A stretch of 64,000 bases of DNA. Origin: Methyloceanibacter stevinii. GTDB taxonomy: Bacteria > Pseudomonadota > Alphaproteobacteria > Rhizobiales > Methyloligellaceae. Location of the stretch: the NCBI RefSeq assembly GCF_001723355.1, contig NZ_LPWE01000003.1:104282-168281 (forward strand), read 5' to 3'. Under the pieces are notes generated by a model. It had not been told where the DNA came from. It was given only the letters and a program-made list of their open reading frames with translations, and did not search any database. How positions within the stretch are numbered: the first letter of the stretch is position 1; every line of letters starts with the position of its first letter. The translations under genes were made by a program, and so were the position numbers. Of the stretch, positions 60,415-64,000 are shown piece by piece.

Positions 60415-61239
60415 ATGTCTGTATCGCTTGCGGGCCTTGCGGCTTCGCGCGCGCTTCACCGCGCCTATTGGTTCTACCGCGCCTATCGCGTGGAGAAGGC
60501 GCTGCTGGACCTGCGCGACGCGGTCGAGCGGAAATACAACCCCGATCAGCCGCGCGTGCCGGCCGGCGACCCGCGCGGGGGCCAATGGACGGCTGGGGGC
60601 GGTGGCGGACGATCAAGCGATCAGCAACGCATTCGTGTTGCGCAGAACGACGATCCGAACACGCTTACCGATGTCCCGCCACGGCCTCGAAACCTGCCGC
60701 GTTCGATTCAATCGCTTTCAGATATTCCGAAGGAGAAGCCGAGTTCGATTCAATTTGTCAATGCAGCTGGCAAGTTCATAGCCTGCGAGTTTGCCGACTA
60801 CATCATGAAACAGTCGGTGGAGTCCGCTGCGAAAAAGGTCACGTTGCGGAGTATGCTTCGGAAGCTCTTCTATGCCGCAGAACTTGCGCCATGGATTGAG
60901 CAAGACTTGTGGCCGGTCATCGAGAGCTACAACGATCCACCGAAGTCCCTCAAGGAACTGCAGGATGCAGCGGCCTTGGGCAGGAGGCCAGGCTACGAGA
61001 TTCACCACATCGTAGAGCAGAATTCGAAACAGCTTGGGGAAGACGCGAAGGTCAATTCGCCTGATAACCTTGTGAGCATCCCGACCTTCAAGCATCATCT
61101 GATTTCGGGGCGTTTCTCGCGAAAGAGGAAAGAGTACGGAGGCGTGTCTCTAAGGAGTTATCTCAAAGACAAGACCTGGGAAGAGCGGTATCGGATTGGG
61201 TTGGAGATAATGGTCGAACAGGGAGTCCTAAGGCCGTGA
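60415..61239 (+). CDS. Polymorphic toxin with phage-type N-terminus and HNH-like nuclease C-terminus
   Basis: The 274-residue protein has three parts. The N-terminus is helical and carries the motif NPDQPRVPAGDPRGGQWT (about 41-58), a linker seen in many phage-borne proteins of Rhizobiales. The middle (60-175) is helical and may contain a hydrophobic segment. The C-terminus (about 185-274) has GYEIHHIVEQ, N-x-LVSIPTFKHH and YLKDK, the arrangement of HNH/AHH-type toxin nucleases. GGAGAGG precedes the ATG. It overlaps the immunity gene by four bases (GTGA). Toxicity is inferred from the architecture. Confidence 0.72.
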   Translation: MSVSLAGLAASRALHRAYWFYRAYRVEKALLDLRDAVERKYNPDQPRVPAGDPRGGQWTAGGGGGRSSDQQRIRVAQNDDPNTLTDVPPRPRNLPRSIQSLSDIPKEKPSSIQFVNAAGKFIACEFADYIMKQSVESAAKKVTLRSMLRKLFYAAELAPWIEQDLWPVIESYNDPPKSLKELQDAAALGRRPGYEIHHIVEQNSKQLGEDAKVNSPDNLVSIPTFKHHLISGRFSRKRKEYGGVSLRSYLKDKTWEERYRIGLEIMVEQGVLRP

Positions 61240-61607
61240 AGCGCGCAAGACTTGAGGACATGACGCCGGAAGAGCTCGTTGAGCTATTCGTGGCAATCGC
61301 GATCGAGCAAGATCAGGCGATGCTCTACGACGATAACGGGCGCTACAACCGCCTCTACGACAAGATGGAGGCTGTTGAAGCTGAGCTGAAGTCGCGTGCG
61401 GGTGATCAGCGCATACTGTTGCAACCACTCTATGAGCATGAAAATCTACAAGTTCGCCTGAAGTCTGCGCTAGCGACACTGGCCGTCGCGCCAAAGGCTT
61501 CGAGAGCGGTACTTCAATGGCTGAGCGACCGGAACCGACAACCTCAGGCAGGAGATGCGCGTGGGATGTTGCGTGCATTGGAAGAGGGCCGTTACGTCCC
61601 AGCGTAG
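61236..61607 (+). CDS. DUF2019-like immunity protein, copy 2
   Basis: The 123-residue protein (MTPEELVELFVAIAIEQDQA; LLQPLYEHENLQVRLKSALA; VLQWLSDRNRQPQAGDA) is a paralogue of 57309-57680, about two-thirds identical by eye. It starts with GTG overlapping the toxin stop. The tight coupling and duplication with the toxin C-terminus fit a cognate immunity protein. Confidence 0.78.
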   Translation: MKRARLEDMTPEELVELFVAIAIEQDQAMLYDDNGRYNRLYDKMEAVEAELKSRAGDQRILLQPLYEHENLQVRLKSALATLAVAPKASRAVLQWLSDRNRQPQAGDARGMLRALEEGRYVPA

Positions 61608-61625
61608 GTTGGGAGTACTCAAGCC

Positions 61626-61778
61626 ATGAAACGCATGCCCGTTTCCGACATGACTGACGAGCAATTGGTTGAGCGCTACCTGGCCCTCTGCGAGGCGCAG
61701 GAAGTCGTCCTCTTTGCCGATCACAACGTCTCTATCCACAGTGTATTCAGTGCAGTCGACGGCAGGGCAACTGGCTAA
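61626..61778 (+). pseudogene. Truncated third DUF2019-like immunity gene
   Basis: A 50-codon frame starts MKRMPVSDMTDEQLVERYLA and so matches the first 30 residues of both full immunity proteins, but diverges and stops at 61778. It lies 18 bp after immunity copy 2. It appears to be the remnant of another immunity gene, as in arrays that record past toxin variants. Confidence 0.6.
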
Positions 61779-61801
61779 GCAATCACTAGTGAGGACAGCA
61801 G

Positions 61802-62164
61802 ATGCGCACTGTTAGGGTCGCACCGCCGAATTCAATGCTTCTTATTTCCGACCCGAACCGCGGTGTCGGACCGGGGTTCATCGAGAATGAGTTGATCCTG
61901 TCGACGCCCTCTCGCATTACATGTGGGTGCATGATGTCCGACGACGGCGACACAGAAGTAACGCTTGGTCCCGCGGCCGAGGTCGATCCAGGGGCGCTTC
62001 CAATTTTTGATGCCAAACTTGAGACGCCGAGCCATCGGGTGGATGTGTGAACCGTAGAAAATCGAACAATTCTAAGTGCAATAGTCCCGGGCGCTGAAAC
62101 GCGAGTGCGGATATGGGTCAATCATCCAACAGAACCCGATGTCGTAATTATCGGCCTAGGCTGA
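61802..62164 (+). pseudogene. Possible additional immunity-type gene with in-frame stop
   Basis: ATG 61802 opens an 82-residue frame (RVAPPNSMLLISDPNRG; SDDGDTEVTLGPAAEVDPG) closed by TGA at 62048-62050. The same frame continues without further stops to TGA 62162-62164 and gives a protein-like C-terminus: TVENRTILSAIVPGAE and VRIWVNHPTEPDVVIIGLG. The whole 121-codon frame is therefore probably one gene with a nonsense change or sequencing error. The family has no established function; its place after the immunity genes suggests a related role. Confidence 0.55.
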
Positions 62165-62322
62165 GCTGAGTTCCGCGACAGCCGCACAGAGTAGGTTGCC
62201 GCGGCCACGCTCTATCGCGCCTCCGACGAGTAGCGCTTCGCGCCACTTAAGCGCGATTGAATTTTCCACCAGCCCCTGACGGCTTTGTCCGTGGTGCGTT
62301 TATCGCGCCGCGGCGTTGCCGC

Positions 62323-62401
62323 ATGGGGCGTACTTCCGCCCCCGACCAAACAATGGGGCGTGCTTCCGCCCCTAACAGACAATGGGGCGCATTCCCGCCC
62401 C
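62323..62401 (+). repeat. Three tandem GC hairpins upstream of the capsid gene
   Basis: Three units of about 30 bp each contain GGGGCG-N6-CGCCCC (62325-62342, 62355-62372, 62384-62401), a perfect six-base stem with a six-base loop. The last ends 18 bp before the capsid start codon. The spacing and perfect conservation of the stems suggest a function in RNA, such as processing or stabilising the abundant capsid transcript. Confidence 0.75.
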
Positions 62402-62419
62402 TAGAACAGAGGACTGACG

Positions 62420-63763
62420 ATGGACGAACAGCACGACACGACTGCGCTTGATGACCTCGAGACGAAGGCCCGCTACGGCAAGATGGATGGCGTCGACCCC
62501 GGCGTGCCGGCCACGAGCGTGGTGACCACGACGCCGGGCGGCACCGGCGACGACGTAGCGCTCGCCTTCGAGCAATTTCTGCGAAACTTCGAGATCTTCA
62601 AACAGGAGAACGACGACAAGATCCGCGCGCTTCAGCAGGGCATGCCCGTCGACGTCGTCACCACGGACAAGATCGACCGCATCAACCAGGCGCTGGACGA
62701 GCAGAAGGCGCTCGTGGACCGGCTGACCTTGAAGGGCGCGCGGCCGCGCCTGTCTTCCTCGCCGCTCTATGCGTCCGGCGCGGCCTGCAGCACAAGGCCG
62801 CCTTCGACGGCTATATGCGCCGGGGCGAGACGTCCGGGCTTTTGTCGCTGGAGCAGAAAGGCACTGGCGATCAGCACCAATGACGGCGCGGATGGCGGCT
62901 ATCTGGTGCCGCCGGAAGTCGAGGCGGCGGTGCTTCGCGGCGTGAAGGAGATATCGCCCATTCGCGCCATCGCCGGCAACCGCACGGTGAGCGCGTCGGT
63001 CTACAAGAAGCCGTTCTCCGTCACGGGCCCCGCGACCGGCTGGGTAGCCGAGACCACGACGCGGGACGAGACCAACTCGCCGACGCTGGCCGAGCTGACC
63101 TTCCCGACCATGGAGATCTACGCCATGCCGTCGGCGACCCAGAGCCTGCTCGACGACTCTGCAGTCAACATCGACGAATGGCTGGCCGAGGAAATCCAGG
63201 TGGCATTCGCGCAACAGGAAGGCGCGGCCTTCGTTTCCGGCGACGGCAACAACAAGCCCCGCGGTTTCCTCGACTACAGCAAAGTCGAGAACGGCTCCTG
63301 GGCCTGGGACAAGATCGGCTACGTGGCCACGGGCAACGACGGCGCGTTCGACGCCTCGCACCCGAGCGACGATCTGATCGATTTCATCTACACGCTGAAG
63401 TCCGAGTATCGCGCCAATGCCCATTGGGTCATGAACCGCGCCACGCAGGCGACGATCCGCAAGTTCAAGGACGCGGACGGCAACTATCTCTGGCAGCCGC
63501 CGGAGCGCGCGGACCTGTCGCCCACGCTGATGAATTACCCGATCGCCGAGAGCGAAGACATGCCCGACATCGACACGGACAGCTTCGCGGTCGCCTTCGG
63601 CGATTTTGGCCGCGGCTATCTCGTGGTCGACCGGGCCGGCATTCGCGTGCTGCGCGATCCCTTCTCGGCCAAGCCCTACGTGCTGTTCTACACGACCAAG
63701 CGCGTGGGCGGCGGCGTGCAGGACTTCGACGCGATCAAGCTTCTGAAGTTCGGAACGTCGTAA
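62420..63763 (+). CDS. HK97-family major capsid protein (GTA g5), internal compensated frameshift
   Basis: The 447-residue protein has an N-terminal coiled delta-domain (residues 1-120; FEQFLRNFEIFKQENDDKIR) and the HK97 capsid fold (GYLVPPEVEAAVLRGVKEIS; DGNNKPRGFLDYSKVENG; WVMNRATQATIRKFKDADGN; GYLVVDRAGIRVLRDPF). Between a missing base near 62781 and an extra A at 62857-62859 about 26 residues are misread; the right frame gives GLQHKAAFDGYMRRGE. The protease normally removes the delta-domain. ATG 62420 lies after three hairpins. Confidence 0.9.
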   Translation: MDEQHDTTALDDLETKARYGKMDGVDPGVPATSVVTTTPGGTGDDVALAFEQFLRNFEIFKQENDDKIRALQQGMPVDVVTTDKIDRINQALDEQKALVDRLTLKGARPRLSSSPLYASGAACSTRPPSTAICAGARRPGFCRWSRKALAISTNDGADGGYLVPPEVEAAVLRGVKEISPIRAIAGNRTVSASVYKKPFSVTGPATGWVAETTTRDETNSPTLAELTFPTMEIYAMPSATQSLLDDSAVNIDEWLAEEIQVAFAQQEGAAFVSGDGNNKPRGFLDYSKVENGSWAWDKIGYVATGNDGAFDASHPSDDLIDFIYTLKSEYRANAHWVMNRATQATIRKFKDADGNYLWQPPERADLSPTLMNYPIAESEDMPDIDTDSFAVAFGDFGRGYLVVDRAGIRVLRDPFSAKPYVLFYTTKRVGGGVQDFDAIKLLKFGTS

Positions 63764-64000
63764 GGATCCGCCAGCGATCGGTGTGGCCTCCCACATCTTG
63801 TGTAGGAGGCCGCGCCATGGGCGCTTCGCGCGAGGCCGCACCGTGAACAGAGCAGCGACGAATCAGGGGTTCGTAAATCTTCGCACGCTGTTCCCTACGA
63901 CATGTTGTGGTTTCGAGGCGCCGCGTTAACCAACGCGGCGCGGCGCCCCTCGTTTCATCGCTGATCCCAGTTGTGCCGCCGGCCCGCGCGCTGCTCGCGC
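63764..64000. other. Downstream region with a terminator-like hairpin
   Basis: No credible gene is seen in these 237 bp. A perfect 10-bp stem, GCGCCGCGTT (63918-63927) with 63932-63941 over an AACC loop, is followed by GGCGCCCCTCGTTTC, weakly T-rich. It may terminate the capsid transcript before the next GTA genes, which are outside the window. Confidence 0.4.

Overview
The window is GC-rich alphaproteobacterial chromosome, most likely from a Hyphomicrobiales bacterium. Markers are a MucR/Ros zinc-finger regulator, a TIGR03808-type Tat-exported repeat protein, a phasin, an ELM1-family protein, a DUF1214/DUF1254 pair, DUF6456, PAS_5 and DUF5330 proteins, and a Rhodobacter-type gene transfer agent (GTA) head cluster. 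Both methylmalonyl-CoA mutase subunits with MeaB, plus a class-V (serine/alanine-glyoxylate type) aminotransferase, fit a methylotrophic relative such as Hyphomicrobium or Methyloceanibacter. The genus is inference.

Layout. 1-9.5 kb: a 2Fe-2S ferredoxin (cut by the window edge) with an FNR/FixK-type box, a formate/nitrite-family channel, DUF4239 and histone-H1-like proteins, an SRPBCC protein, a degenerate sortase-like protein, aspartate aminotransferase, a molbindin, an alpha/beta hydrolase and a VOC protein. 9.6-24 kb: an EF-G paralogue, the class-V aminotransferase, a TPR-hydrolase fusion, a thermonuclease, a lytic transglycosylase, a phasin, an OPT transporter, TrxB, ELM1, an Lrp regulator, the Tat repeat protein and pyroglutamyl peptidase. 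24-29.6 kb: meaB-mutB-mutA, feeding methylmalonyl-CoA to succinyl-CoA; mutB carries an in-frame N-terminal membrane segment. 29.8-52 kb: a HerA-like ATPase, an ABC-F protein, SodB, a GIY-YIG nuclease bracketed by REP palindromes, oligopeptidase B, MsrB, MucR, a DnaA-domain-IV-like protein, SufE, a DivJ/PleC-like kinase and PBP1A.

52.2-64 kb: a structured small-RNA candidate, then GTA genes in canonical order (small terminase, large terminase, portal, g3.5-like membrane protein, prohead protease, major capsid). The normally adjacent protease and capsid genes are separated by about 5.4 kb of cargo: a full-length HNH-type polymorphic toxin with a phage-style N-terminal motif, its DUF2019-type immunity gene, an orphan toxin C-terminus with a second immunity gene, a third truncated immunity gene, an SDR oxidoreductase, a CDF cation transporter and a possible further immunity gene broken by a stop. 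Two families of palindromic repeats, in places nested in one another, lie in and around this cluster. This is the most interesting part of the window.

Reading caveat. About two dozen single-base indels, mostly deletions in short G/C runs, interrupt otherwise well-preserved genes (aatA, large terminase, prohead protease, OPT transporter, TPR-hydrolase and others). Three genes carry compensating indel pairs that scramble only a short internal stretch. This looks more like consensus sequence error than true decay, so frameshifted genes are annotated over their full span with the shift points given. No rRNA, tRNA or CRISPR array was seen.
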